Shown: positions 33,841 through 42,742, counted from the stretch's first letter. The stretch is 64,000 bases of DNA from Adlercreutzia sp910585575 (GCF_951801035.1 NZ_CATOKT010000003.1), one strand, 5' to 3'. A program made the numbers and translations. Notes: generated by a model from the sequence alone, not told the origin.

Positions 33841-34006
33841 CACCGTCTCAGCTGAGTGACGGCGTAGAGGAGACGGTGGGTGTTCCGACCGAGCGCAGTT
33901 TACCCCAAGAGTACTTCCTCGCTTCGCTCGGGCGCCGACACGCGACGAAAACAGCCCAGTGGACTGTTTTCCAAAGCGAGGACTGTTTGAGCGAATCGGA
34001 ACACCC
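33841..34006. repeat. Nested palindromes between convergent permease and MATE genes
   Basis: CACCGTCTC (33841-33849) pairs with GAGACGGTG (33870-33878). GGGTGTTCCGA (33878-33888) pairs with TCGGAACACCC (33996-34006). Inside the latter, GAAAACAG and CTGTTTTC (near 33948-33972) form a further hairpin. There is no clear T-run. It could act as a bidirectional transcription barrier or be a miniature repeat element. Confidence 0.55.
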
Positions 34007-34028
34007 GGCGGCTCCGACGGGAGGGGAG

Positions 34029-35390
34029 TTACGCGCTCCTCTCCATCCCCTTGGGGTGCTTCCGGTAGCCGTAGCGGCCGGACAGGGCGATCATGAATAT
34101 CGCTGCTACGGTTACCGCGAAGGCGTCGCCGACGGTAACCGACAGCCAGATGCCGTCGATGCCGAACAGCTTCGGCAGAATGATGACAGCGGCCACCTGG
34201 AACACCAGGGTACGCAGGAACGAGATGATGGCCGACACCACGCCGTTGTTGAGCGCGGTGAAAAACGCCGAGGCGTAGATGGCGAAGCCCATCAGCAGGA
34301 AGCACAGGGCGTACAGGCGGTAGGCCTTGGTGGTCAGGGCCAAAAGCTCGGGATCGTAGCTGACGAAGATGGCCGAAAGCGGCTCGGCCAGCTCCTGTCC
34401 GGCCAGGAACATGAACACACTGGCCACGGCAATCAGCCCCAGGCTCTTCCACAGAAGCGAGCGCATCTCGGTGCGGTTGCGGGCGCCGAACTGGAAGCTG
34501 AGCAGGGGAGATGAGCCTACGGCGTAGCCCATGAAAATGGATGAGAACACCATGGCGGTATACATGATCACGCCGTAGGCCGCCACGCCGTCCTCGCCGA
34601 TGTAGCGCAAAAGCTGCCAGTTGTAGAGCACCGATACCAGGCTCATGGCAATGTTCGTGACCATTTCCGACGAACCGTTCAGGCACGCCTGGCCGATCAC
34701 GCGCCAGCGCAGGTGCGGGCGGGCGAAGTACAGGTGGCTGTCGCGCTTGCGTATAAAGTACAGCACCGGCAGAAGGCCGCCCAAGAACTCGCCGATGTTG
34801 GTGGCCAGGGCCGCGCCGGGCAGCCCCCAGCCGAAGGCGCCCACGAACAGGAAATCCAGCACGATGTTGGTGACGCCGGCGATGACGATGACAATGAACC
34901 CGAGCTTCGGCTTGCCCGCAGTGACGAAGAAGCTCTGGAAGGCGTACTGCAAAAGGAAGAAGGGCAGCGAGATCATCATCATGCGGCCGTACAGGGTGGC
35001 GTCAGCATGCATCTGTCCTGTGGCACCCAGCATGGTAGCCGCCGGACCCATAAAGAACCAGCCGCCAATAGCAAGCACCGAGCCAATAGCGAAAGCGAAG
35101 ATGACGAGCAGCGTGAAATAGCGCCGCGCCCGCGGCGCGTTGCCTTCGCCCAAGGTTTTTGCCACCAGGGCGCTCCCGCCCGTGCCGATCATCATGCCCA
35201 CGGAGGCAAGGATCATCACGGCGGGAAAAATCAGGTTCACGGCGGCCAGGGCAGTTTTGCCGGCGTAATTGGAGACGAAGAAGCCGTCCACAATGGTGTA
35301 GCACGAGGTAAAGATCATCATGGCCATGGTGGGCAGCGTGAATTTGATAAGCGCACTGGTAGTGAAGTGCTTGGACATATCGACAGACAT
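34029..35390 (-). CDS. MATE-family multidrug efflux transporter
   Basis: 453 residues with about twelve membrane helices. The N-terminus has ALIKFTLPTMAMMIFTSCYTIVDGFFVSNY, the usual MATE opening with the FVSNYAG turn. Internal repeats appear around LPFFLLQYAFQSFFVTAGKPKLGF, and the second half starts near GSSEMVTNIAMSLVSVLYN. These transporters export drugs or metabolites against Na+ or H+. The gene is preceded on the same strand by a MarR gene (120 bases), so it is probably controlled by it. Confidence 0.88.
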   Translation of the reverse strand: MSVDMSKHFTTSALIKFTLPTMAMMIFTSCYTIVDGFFVSNYAGKTALAAVNLIFPAVMILASVGMMIGTGGSALVAKTLGEGNAPRARRYFTLLVIFAFAIGSVLAIGGWFFMGPAATMLGATGQMHADATLYGRMMMISLPFFLLQYAFQSFFVTAGKPKLGFIVIVIAGVTNIVLDFLFVGAFGWGLPGAALATNIGEFLGGLLPVLYFIRKRDSHLYFARPHLRWRVIGQACLNGSSEMVTNIAMSLVSVLYNWQLLRYIGEDGVAAYGVIMYTAMVFSSIFMGYAVGSSPLLSFQFGARNRTEMRSLLWKSLGLIAVASVFMFLAGQELAEPLSAIFVSYDPELLALTTKAYRLYALCFLLMGFAIYASAFFTALNNGVVSAIISFLRTLVFQVAAVIILPKLFGIDGIWLSVTVGDAFAVTVAAIFMIALSGRYGYRKHPKGMERSA

Positions 35391-35510
35391 AGGAGTTCCT
35401 CGGGGTAAGTGAAAGTGATGCGGGAAAGGGAGGGGGCGGCGGCGTGTCGCTCGCCGAAACTGCGGCCGGAAGGGTGCTCCGTGCGAACCGGGGACGGCCG
35501 AGCGGCGGTT

Positions 35511-35975
35511 CTACAGGCGCTGGATAGCGGCTTCGAAAGCTTCCACGTAGGCGCCGTACAGGCGAATGAGCTCGGCTTGGTCGGCGGGGCTCATCATGGC
35601 CATGGCTTCCTGCTCGGCATGACGTACGGGCTCGACGTGCTCGGCGGCGAAGGCGCGTCCGTAGTCGGTGAGCCACAGACGCGAGGTGCGCCCGCAGTTC
35701 TCGATGCGCAGATAGCCCTCTTCCGCCATGCGCTTCACGGCCGAGTTCACCGTTTGCTTGGACAGGCCATTGCCCAGGCACAGTTGTTTCTGGGTCAGAC
35801 CGTCTTCCTCGGTCAAGTCGTAGAGTACCAGCAGAACGCTGTCGGCCACGCCGGTACGGCGGGCGGCGGTGTGGTACAACTCGTTTTCGCGGTGATACAA
35901 ATCAGTGAAGGCCGCCACGGATGCGACGGCAGTGGTTTGGGCCGTTGGCTGGGTCATGAATACTCGCTTGCTCAT
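35511..35975 (-). CDS. MarR-family transcriptional regulator
   Basis: 154 residues. The winged helix is recognisable: VADSVLLVLYDLTEEDGLTQKQLCLG, NGLSKQTVNSAVKRMAEEGYLRIE, and wing GRTSRLWLTDYGRAFA. Helices on both ends form the dimer interface. The ATG at 35975 follows TTTTTT and lacks a ribosome site. ATG 35957 is an alternative, also without a good site. It is the first gene of the MarR-MATE pair and is preceded by a very large perfect palindrome with the -10 in its centre, so strong autorepression is likely, relieved by a MATE substrate. Confidence 0.88.
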   Translation of the reverse strand: MSKRVFMTQPTAQTTAVASVAAFTDLYHRENELYHTAARRTGVADSVLLVLYDLTEEDGLTQKQLCLGNGLSKQTVNSAVKRMAEEGYLRIENCGRTSRLWLTDYGRAFAAEHVEPVRHAEQEAMAMMSPADQAELIRLYGAYVEAFEAAIQRL

Positions 35976-35980
35976 AAAAA

Positions 35981-36020
35981 AGTACGATTTCGGACTGAAA
36001 GTATAGTCCGAAATCGTACT
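35981..36020 (-). promoter_or_regulatory. MarR operator: 16-base perfect inverted repeat around the -10
   Basis: AGTACGATTTCGGACT (35981-35996) and its exact reverse complement (36005-36020) are separated by 8 bases. Read leftward, TATACT spans the centre and TTGCTT lies 16 bases before it, so a dimer or two dimers bound here would block the marR promoter. Confidence 0.7.
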
Positions 36021-36135
36021 AAAGCAAGACGATCAAATTTTCTTCATATCGAGGCGAGGCGGCTTGGCGGCCTAGGGCTCACGTCGAGGGTACGAAGGCG
36101 GCGCGGGCGCCCGAAAGTCGTCGATATGCCAAGGG

Positions 36136-36855
36136 CTACAGCTCGCGCTGTTCGTAGAACTTCGCAGCCAAGGGGGCGCTGGCGGCGAAGAGCGCCAGAG
36201 CCACGGCTAGGCAGCCGAATGCGAACAGGACGAGGTTGGCTCCGTTGCCCGCCTCAAGCCACTGCAGGAACCCGAACACGGCGCCCGAGTCGGGCAGGTG
36301 GTCGCTGAACAGGCCCACGCCCAAAGCCAGGGCCAGCACCACCACCAGGGGCACGAAGCGCGTGGCGCGGGTCATGCCGAAGCGCATCAGCAGCGGCAGG
36401 GCCACAGCGCAGGCGGCCAGAATAACCGCGATGCTGAGCAGCGCACTGGCCGTCATCGCGGCGCCCGAGCTTTCCGCCCAGGTAAGGCCCAGGGGTACGT
36501 CCAGTCCCAACCCTTCGCTGGCCCAGCTGGCTACGGCTACAACCAGAAAGCCGATGACCAGCGAAAACAGCGCCACGGCGGCACAGAGCACGGCCATGGT
36601 GGCGTAGCGGCCGAAGGCCACCTGGCGCCGTGACAGCGGCAGGGTGAGACGAAAGCGCTCCCAGCCGTTCTGCTCGTCGTAGGCACACAGTGAGAACAGG
36701 AACATGAAGGGCGTCATGGCGGCAATGACGGCCACAGCGCCGGCCATCGTGTCCATAACCACGCCCATGACCAGGGCGACGGCAGCGCAGATGCCGGCCA
36801 GCTGAGCCAAGGTGCTTTTCATGACGGTAAAATCGGCGACGACCATCGTTTTCAT
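36136..36855 (-). CDS. ABC-2 type membrane protein
   Basis: 239 residues with six hydrophobic helices and hydrophilic turns such as YDEQNGWERFRLTLPLSRRQVAFGRY. That turn, with its ERFRLTLPLSR core, is typical of ABC-2 permeases linked to YtrA-type regulators. It overlaps the stop of the ATPase gene by four bases and is the last gene of the GntR-ABC operon. The substrate is unknown; envelope-stress or antibiotic efflux systems share this layout. Confidence 0.82.
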   Translation of the reverse strand: MKTMVVADFTVMKSTLAQLAGICAAVALVMGVVMDTMAGAVAVIAAMTPFMFLFSLCAYDEQNGWERFRLTLPLSRRQVAFGRYATMAVLCAAVALFSLVIGFLVVAVASWASEGLGLDVPLGLTWAESSGAAMTASALLSIAVILAACAVALPLLMRFGMTRATRFVPLVVVLALALGVGLFSDHLPDSGAVFGFLQWLEAGNGANLVLFAFGCLAVALALFAASAPLAAKFYEQREL

Positions 36856-37736
36856 CGGTTCTCTCCCTTCAGGCGCAGGGCCATGTAATCCTCGATGGTG
36901 GCGCGGTCGAGGGCGATGGCGGGGAAGGCGCGAGCGAAGGCCGCGCGGTCGGGTACCAGCAGGTCGGCATGGTGGGGGCGCCGCTCGAAGAACGCTTCAC
37001 CCGGACCAAAGAACGGGCTGGCCAGCACCTCTTCCAGTTCGGCCGTACGACAGCGAGCCACGGCGGCCTCGTCGGTGATGGCCTCCTTCGGCAGGGAGAA
37101 CAGCAGCTGCCCCTGGTCGATGCATACGATCTCATCAGCTATTTTCTCCAGATCAGAGGTGATGTGCGTGCTCATGAGAATGCCGCGGTCCTCATCGTCC
37201 ATGAACTGGCGCAGCAAATCCAGTACCTCTTCGCGCGCCAGCGGATCCAGCCCCGCCGTGGCCTCGTCGAGGATCAGCAGCTGCGGATGGTGGGCCAGGG
37301 CGAAGGCCAGTGTCAGCTTCATGCCCATGCCGCGCGACAGCTCGCTCACTTTTTTCTTGGAAGCCAGCCCAAAGGAGGCGCACAGCTGCTGGTAGGCGTC
37401 CTTGTCCCAGGTGGGATAGGCGGCGCGTCCTATGGCGCCCACACCGGCCACGGTGCACGGGGCGGGGAAGGCGCAGGTGTCGAGCACAACCCCGATGCGG
37501 CTTTTCACGGCGGACGCTGCGGAGCTGCCGGCGGTCAGGGCCTCGCCGAGCAGCTCGATGCGGCCGCCGTCGGGCTCGATAAGACCGAGCAGGACCTTCA
37601 GCGTGGTGGTCTTGCCCGCGCCGTTCGCGCCGATGAGGCCCACAACGGTACCGGGCTCAACGGCAAGACTGACGTCGCTCAGCGCGAAGCCGTCGTAGCG
37701 CTTCTCAAGATGAGATAGGCTGATTAAAGGTTCCAT
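36852..37736 (-). CDS. ABC transporter ATPase of the GntR-linked system
   Basis: From ATG 37736 (MEPLISLSHLEKRYDG; GGAGG nine bases upstream) it is 294 residues. Walker A GANGAGKTT, signature LSRGMGMKL (a degenerate form seen in ABC-2 ATPases), Walker B LLILDEATAGLD, H-loop STHI. The C-terminal 80 residues form the extra domain of drug-export ATPases (SLPKEAI to the end). The frame is open upstream, but no better start is seen. It overlaps the permease gene by 4 bases and lies 4 bases after the GntR gene. Confidence 0.9.
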   Translation of the reverse strand: MEPLISLSHLEKRYDGFALSDVSLAVEPGTVVGLIGANGAGKTTTLKVLLGLIEPDGGRIELLGEALTAGSSAASAVKSRIGVVLDTCAFPAPCTVAGVGAIGRAAYPTWDKDAYQQLCASFGLASKKKVSELSRGMGMKLTLAFALAHHPQLLILDEATAGLDPLAREEVLDLLRQFMDDEDRGILMSTHITSDLEKIADEIVCIDQGQLLFSLPKEAITDEAAVARCRTAELEEVLASPFFGPGEAFFERRPHHADLLVPDRAAFARAFPAIALDRATIEDYMALRLKGENR

Positions 37737-37740
37737 GATG

Positions 37741-38112
37741 CTATTCCTCCAGCAGCACATCGAGCATGTGGTGCAGCTCCTCGGGGGAGATGCCCGCCGC
37801 GGCCGCCGCTTCAGCGGCGCGGCCCAGTAGGTCCTCCACTTCGCGCAGGCGCTCTTCTTGAAGAAGCTCGCTGTTGCCTCCGGCGACAAAGGTGCCCTTG
37901 CCCTGCACGGTCTCGATCAGGCCCTGGCTTTCCAGCTCGGCATAGGCGCGCTTGGTGGTGATCACGCTGATGCGCAGGTCGTTCGCCAGGGCCCGGATGG
38001 AGGGAAGGGCGTCACCCTCGCTCAGCGTGCCGGTCATGATGGCCGCCTTCACCTGGGTGGCAATTTGCTCGTAGATGGGTTTGCTGCTTCCGTTGGTGAT
38101 AATGATGTCCAA
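37741..38112 (-). CDS. GntR/YtrA-family regulator of the adjacent ABC operon
   Basis: A TTG start at 38112, after AAAGAGG, gives 123 residues (LDIIITNGSSKPIYEQIA). The GntR winged helix is clear: KPIYEQIATQVKAAIMTGTLSEGDALPSIRALANDLRISVITTKRAYAELE, then GKGTFV. The short helical tail in place of an effector domain is the YtrA subgroup, which represses neighbouring ABC genes in Gram-positive bacteria. A longer frame from 38247 has no ribosome site and would read through the operator. A perfect GTGTATATAC repeat lies about 90 bases upstream. Confidence 0.87.
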   Translation of the reverse strand: MDIIITNGSSKPIYEQIATQVKAAIMTGTLSEGDALPSIRALANDLRISVITTKRAYAELESQGLIETVQGKGTFVAGGNSELLQEERLREVEDLLGRAAEAAAAAGISPEELHHMLDVLLEE

Positions 38113-38196
38113 AATGCCTCTTTCGAAAGGCCGCTTCGGCGCCGAAGCGGCTCTTGGCGGCGACGGCCTCGGCGTCCCGCGGCTCGTTACCTTTAA

Positions 38197-38228
38197 GTGT
38201 ATATACCTTACATATACAGTATATACAC
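38197..38228 (-). promoter_or_regulatory. Probable YtrA-type operator
   Basis: GTGTATATAC (38197-38206) and GTATATACAC (38219-38228) form a perfect inverted repeat with a 12-base centre, upstream of the GntR gene. Confidence 0.6.
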
Positions 38229-38286
38229 ACCTATTCACACTCGTCAAGGGAGGGGGAACGAAGAGGGCGTCTGGGCTTTTGGAACG

Positions 38287-39174
38287 TTAGCGTCCGTAAC
38301 GCTCGGCTACCCAGTGCTCGGTCACCTCCACGAAGGCATGGGTGGCGGCCGAGGCGGTGTCCCAGGAACGCACCGCCAGGGAAATGGTGCGGGCGCATTC
38401 CTGCTCGGCGGGGAGCACGGACAAAGGAAACAGCGGACGGCGCAGGATGAGGCTGGGAAGCACTGAAAAGCCCAGACCGGCACTGACCATGGCCATGACG
38501 GCATAGTCGCTGTCCACGGTGAAGCGCACGTTGGGCACCACGCCGTTGGCCTCGAAAAGCGCCTCCATTTCAGAGGGGCGTGCGTTGCCCTGTAGCTGGA
38601 TATAGGGCTCGCGGGCCAGGGCCTCGGTGGGGAACACCTCGGCATGGGCCAGAGGATGGTCGGGAGGCAGCACGACGAGCAAGGGGTCGGTATGCAGCTC
38701 GATGGCGTCGAGGGCCTGTCGCTCCGGATCGACGGAGAATGCGCAGTCGGCCCGTCCGCTGCGCGTGGCCGCCGTCAGTTCCGCCTCATCATCGATACAG
38801 AGAAGCTTCAGGTCGATGTTGGGGTACTGCTCCAAAAACGCCGAGGCGATGCCCGGGAACCACTCGATGGCCGCACTGGTGAACGATCCCACGCGCACCA
38901 GGCCCCATTCCCGGTTGGCCAGCTCGTGGACGCGCGTGGCCAAAGCGTGCTCATCGGCGTTGATCGCCTGCACAAGCGAGAGCACTTCGCGCCCATCGGC
39001 GGTCAGGTGCACTCCGCCGTATTCGCGGTCGAAAAGGGTGAGCCCCATTTCCTTCTCTAAGGCGTTGATCAAATAGCTGATACCAGCCTGGGTATAGCCC
39101 AATTCCTCGGCCGCCGCCTTGAAGCTTCCCGAGCGCGCGACGGCCAGAAACGCATCGTATCGCTGGTTGGCCAT
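38287..39174 (-). CDS. LysR-family transcriptional regulator
   Basis: 295 residues with a standard LysR N-terminus (MANQRYDAFLAVARSGSFKAAAEELG, then YTQAGISYLINALEKEMGL) and a substrate-binding-type C-terminal domain (VRVGSFTSAAIEWFPGIASAF). It is divergent from the DMT transporter gene at 39383, with a palindrome between them. It probably regulates that transporter, although the GntR-ABC operon on its other side is a second possible target. Confidence 0.88.
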   Translation of the reverse strand: MANQRYDAFLAVARSGSFKAAAEELGYTQAGISYLINALEKEMGLTLFDREYGGVHLTADGREVLSLVQAINADEHALATRVHELANREWGLVRVGSFTSAAIEWFPGIASAFLEQYPNIDLKLLCIDDEAELTAATRSGRADCAFSVDPERQALDAIELHTDPLLVVLPPDHPLAHAEVFPTEALAREPYIQLQGNARPSEMEALFEANGVVPNVRFTVDSDYAVMAMVSAGLGFSVLPSLILRRPLFPLSVLPAEQECARTISLAVRSWDTASAATHAFVEVTEHWVAERYGR

Positions 39175-39206
39175 AGAGTGCCTCCTTCAGTGGTGCGGAT
39201 GCATAA

Positions 39207-39225
39207 TTTAAAGAACATCTTTAAA
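39207..39225. promoter_or_regulatory. Palindrome in the LysR/DMT divergent region
   Basis: TTTAAAG-AACAT-CTTTAAA, a perfect 7-5-7 inverted repeat, 33 bases upstream of the LysR start and 158 bases upstream of the transporter ATG. It is a candidate LysR site. Confidence 0.4.
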
Positions 39226-39382
39226 AGTTTTACAAGAAGTCCCATTTTACTTTAATTCAAGAGGGCTTTAGTATATCCCTCGTTCCTTTATCAGAGAAAA
39301 CACGGCCCTTAAAGGGGCTTAGCTACGTGCGCTGTGAGCAAGGTTGCCGCTGGGCGGTTGCGAAGGGCGAGAGGAGTGAGGT

Positions 39383-40534
39383 ATGGAGCGTTGGAAGCAG
39401 GCTCGGTGGCCGTTCGTGGCCTTCGTGCTCATCGAAGTGGTCATCTTTGGCTCGGGCAGTGCGGTCACGAAGTTCGCCTACGAGTCCGTCACTCCGCTGT
39501 GGTGCATGACCTTGCGCTTCGGTCTGGCATCCGTGGTGTTCCTGGCCTTTTTCGGCCGCCGCATGGCGAAGCGGCTGCGCACGGTGTCCGTGCGGTTGTG
39601 GCTGCCCCAGGCGCTGTGTATGGCGCTCTCGTACCTGTTCTGCAACGTGGCGCTCGATCTGACCACAGCCACCAACGTCGGTTTCCTCGTGGCTTTGCCG
39701 GTGGTGTTCGCGCCTCTGCTTTCCACGGTGGCCGAGCGCACGCGTTATCCCCGCGCTCTCATTCCGTTCCAGGTGGGCGTGGCCGGTGGCCTGTACCTGC
39801 TGTGCAGCCAGGGCGGGAGCCTGCAGATAGGTGCGGGAGAGCTGTTGGCCCTGGGCTCTTCGGTGGCCCTAGCCGGAGCGCTGGTGTTCGGGAAGCAGGC
39901 CCTGGCCCAGCTGGATGCGGCCAGCGTGGCCGGCACGCAGATCGTGGTGTCGTTCGGGCTGTGCCTGGCGTGCGCGCTGGTGTGGGAGCCCGCGTTGAAT
40001 GTGACGGCGGTGCAGCCGGTGGCGTGGGGCATCATCGCATTTCTGGCCCTGTTCTCTACCTGCCTGGCCTTCTACCTGCAAAGCTTGGCGCTCGATCACC
40101 TATCCTCGACCACGGTGTCGCTGCTGCTGACGGGAGAGCCGGTGTTCACGGCGCTGTTCGCCAACTTGTTCTTGGGCGAGACGCTGACGGTGGTTGGCCT
40201 GGTGGGCGCCGCCGTTATCGTGGCCACGGTGGTTGCGGCTACCTATGTGGATGGTCGCGAGACGGCACCCGCGCAGCCGGGGGTGGCGGTGGCTTTGCCG
40301 TCGGAGGCGTTCGTGGCCGCGCAGCCGGGGGTGGCGGTGGCTTTGCCATCAGAGGCGTTCGTGCCTGCACGATCCGAGGCGCTCGCGTCTGTGCGGTCTG
40401 CAACGGCCGAGCCCCTGTCGGTGCTGAGGCCTGTGGCGATGCCTGCAGGCGCCTCGGGCGGAACCGCTCTAGCCGAACCCCGTTTCCGCGCTCGTCCCCG
40501 TATGTTCCGCCGCAAGCGACGCATGGCCGCCTAA
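39383..40534 (+). CDS. DMT/EamA-family transporter with a repetitive C-terminal tail
   Basis: 383 residues. The first 290 have about ten membrane helices in two EamA repeats (IFGSGSAVTKFAYESVTPLW; TTVSLLLTGEPVFTALFANLFLGE). The family exports or imports amino acids and other metabolites; the substrate is unknown. The last 90 residues are a Pro/Ala/Val-rich cytoplasmic tail, including two tandem copies of a 16-residue unit (AQPGVAVALPSEAFVA) encoded by a 48-base direct duplication, and ending in a very basic stretch. Such a tail is unusual for the family. The ATG has GAGTGAGG upstream. Confidence 0.85.
   Translation: MERWKQARWPFVAFVLIEVVIFGSGSAVTKFAYESVTPLWCMTLRFGLASVVFLAFFGRRMAKRLRTVSVRLWLPQALCMALSYLFCNVALDLTTATNVGFLVALPVVFAPLLSTVAERTRYPRALIPFQVGVAGGLYLLCSQGGSLQIGAGELLALGSSVALAGALVFGKQALAQLDAASVAGTQIVVSFGLCLACALVWEPALNVTAVQPVAWGIIAFLALFSTCLAFYLQSLALDHLSSTTVSLLLTGEPVFTALFANLFLGETLTVVGLVGAAVIVATVVAATYVDGRETAPAQPGVAVALPSEAFVAAQPGVAVALPSEAFVPARSEALASVRSATAEPLSVLRPVAMPAGASGGTALAEPRFRARPRMFRRKRRMAA
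40271..40366 (+). repeat. 48-base tandem duplication in the transporter tail
   Basis: Copy 1 at 40271-40318 and copy 2 at 40319-40366 differ only at a few bases. They keep frame and encode a 16-residue repeat. Confidence 0.9.
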
Positions 40535-40570
40535 ACGGGCTGCATGTTGCCCTTGGGCCTCTGCTGCCTC

Positions 40571-40700
40571 GTGCCTGAGTTGCGCCTGAACCGCCATCTC
40601 GCGTCTGATTAGCGCCTGAGCTGCCGCCCTGTACCCGAACCGCGTCTGAGCCGCTGCCGTCTCGTGTCCGAGTCGCATTGGATTCGCATCTGAATCGCAG
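40571..40700 (+). repeat. Degenerate short repeats in the DMT/RecQ gap
   Basis: The 255-base gap between the transporter and the helicase has no gene. It contains a loose array of GCGCCTGA-, GCGTCTGA- and CCCGAACCGC-like units 12-24 bases apart. It may be an eroded minisatellite or decayed coding sequence continuing the transporter tail. Confidence 0.4.
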
Positions 40701-40789
40701 GACGTCAATGCCGCTCCTTTCTCTTCCGCGATCGTGGTAGACTGCCCTTCGCCAGAGGCTGCAATCGAGCACAGAGAGAGGAGAAGCGG

Positions 40790-42694
40790 GTGCTGGCTAC
40801 TATGGATCAAGCGCGCGAGGCGCTTTCGCGGCACTTCGGGTTCGACTCTTTTCGGCCGGGGCAGGAGGCGTTAGTCGAGGCGGTTCTCCAAGGACGCGAT
40901 GTGTTGGGCGTAATGCCCACGGGCGCGGGTAAATCGCTGTGCTATCAGGTGCCCGGCGTCGCCGTGTCGGGGCTGACGTTGGTGGTGAGCCCCCTGGTGT
41001 CGCTTATGGGCGATCAGGTGCGCTCGCTGCTCGATGCGGGCGTGCGGGGCGCTTACCTCAACTCGTCGCTGACGCCCGGGCAGCAGGCTACGGTTATGAA
41101 CCGTGCTCTGCAGGGGGCTTACGACCTGATGTATGTAGCTCCCGAGCGCTTGGCCGATCCGCGATTCGTGGCGTTCGCGCAGCAGGTGGCGCCGCCCATT
41201 GTGGCGGTGGATGAGGCTCACTGCGTATCCCAGTGGGGCCAGGATTTCCGGCCTTCTTATCTGACCATCGGCCAGTTCATTGCGGCGTTGCCCAAGCGGC
41301 CGGTGGTGGTAGCGCTCACGGCCACGGCCACCGAGAACGTCCGGCGCGACATTGCGCGCCTCTTGGATCTGCGCGATCCCTTTCAGCTGGTTACGGGTTT
41401 CGATCGGCCTAATCTCAGCTACGGCGTCGAGCGCCTGGCCCCTAAGCGCAAGATTGCCCGCATTGCCGCCCGGGCCTTGGCGCGCCCCGATGAGTCGGGT
41501 ATCGTGTACTGCTCCACGCGCAAGGACGTCGAGAAGGTTCATGAGGCGCTTAAGGCGGCCGGGGTGCGGGCCACCCGTTATCACGCGGGGCTTTCGACGG
41601 CCGAGCGCACGGCCAATCAGGCAGCCTTTATCAACGACGACGCGCCGGTCATGGTGGCCACCAACGCCTTCGGCATGGGCATCGACAAGTCCAACGTGCG
41701 CTATGTCATCCACCACAACATGCCCGCCTCCTTGGAGGCCTACTACCAGGAAGCGGGGCGCGCCGGTCGCGATGGCGAGCCGGCGGAATGCCTGCTGTTC
41801 TGGAGCGACGGCGACATTGCCACGGGCCGCTTTTTCATCGAGCAGGAGTCGGCGAACGAGGAGCTGACTTCCGAGGAAGCCGAGTGCGTGCGAGCTGCCC
41901 GCCGCCGCATGCTGGAGGCCATGGTGGGCTATGCCTACACCACCGACTGCCTGCGGTCCTACGTCCTGCGCTATTTCGGCGAAGAAGCAGCCTCGTCGTG
42001 CGGCAACTGCGCGAATTGCCGCGGTGAGTTCAAGGCCGTCGATGTCACCCATGAGGCCCGGGCGATCATGCGTTGCGTGCATAGCCTGCGCGGCCGTTTC
42101 GGCAAGGGCGTCGTGGTGGACGTGCTGCGCGGCGTGGTCAGTGAGCGCGTGGAGAGCTGTGGGCTTCAACAGTCGCGCTGTTTCGGTGAGCTGGGGGAAG
42201 AGGGAGGACCGGGCGCGGCCGGGGCTGCATCGCCGGCGCTTCTTCGCGAGGTCATCGAGCTTTTGGCCGCACGGGAGTACTTGGTTATCACCGAAGGGAA
42301 GTATCCCACGGTGGGGCTGGGCCCGCGCTGCCGGGAGGCGGCCCAAGACGACTTCGCGCTTTCGATGAAGCAGATCGAGCGTACAGCCAGTACCCGAAGT
42401 GGTCGCGGCGGCGCTTCGGCGCCGCGGGTGTTCGGCGCCGGGGTTCCCGACGGTACCTCCAGCGCCGGCGACGAGGGGCTTTTCCAGGTGCTGCGTGCTT
42501 TGCGCAAAGAATTGGCCGATCAGCAGGGGAAGCCTCCCTATGTGGTGTTCTCCGACGCCACGTTGCGCGACATGTGCGCTCGTCGGCCGGCCACCGACGA
42601 AGAGTTCCTGGAGGTGTCGGGCGTCGGACTCACCAAGCTGTCGCGCTACGGCGAGGCGTTCATGGATGCTATCCGCTCCTTCGAAAAGGCCTAG
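40790..42694 (+). CDS. RecQ-family ATP-dependent DNA helicase
   Basis: 634 residues from a GTG start that follows AGGAG at spacing 6. An ATG four codons later is the alternative. Helicase motifs: FRPGQEALVEAVLQGRD (0), MPTGAGKSLCYQ (I), VVSPLVSLMGDQ (Ia), VDEAHCVSQWGQDFRP (II with the aromatic-rich loop), ALTATAT (III), GIVYCSTRKDVEKV (IV), ATNAFGMGIDKSNV (V), and YYQEAGRAGRDG (VI). A Cys cluster (SCGNCANCRG) marks the zinc-binding domain, followed by RQC and a C-terminal HRDC domain (LRALRKELADQQGKPPYV). It unwinds DNA in recombination and fork repair. Confidence 0.92.
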   Translation: MLATMDQAREALSRHFGFDSFRPGQEALVEAVLQGRDVLGVMPTGAGKSLCYQVPGVAVSGLTLVVSPLVSLMGDQVRSLLDAGVRGAYLNSSLTPGQQATVMNRALQGAYDLMYVAPERLADPRFVAFAQQVAPPIVAVDEAHCVSQWGQDFRPSYLTIGQFIAALPKRPVVVALTATATENVRRDIARLLDLRDPFQLVTGFDRPNLSYGVERLAPKRKIARIAARALARPDESGIVYCSTRKDVEKVHEALKAAGVRATRYHAGLSTAERTANQAAFINDDAPVMVATNAFGMGIDKSNVRYVIHHNMPASLEAYYQEAGRAGRDGEPAECLLFWSDGDIATGRFFIEQESANEELTSEEAECVRAARRRMLEAMVGYAYTTDCLRSYVLRYFGEEAASSCGNCANCRGEFKAVDVTHEARAIMRCVHSLRGRFGKGVVVDVLRGVVSERVESCGLQQSRCFGELGEEGGPGAAGAASPALLREVIELLAAREYLVITEGKYPTVGLGPRCREAAQDDFALSMKQIERTASTRSGRGGASAPRVFGAGVPDGTSSAGDEGLFQVLRALRKELADQQGKPPYVVFSDATLRDMCARRPATDEEFLEVSGVGLTKLSRYGEAFMDAIRSFEKA

Positions 42695-42742
42695 GAATCG
42701 AAGGAGAATCCGTGGGGCGCCGGCCGTGCCGTTCGGCGCCCC

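Noticed and set aside
40571..40700. CRISPR-like array
   Set aside because: Units are short, degenerate and without regular spacers. No cas gene is in the window.
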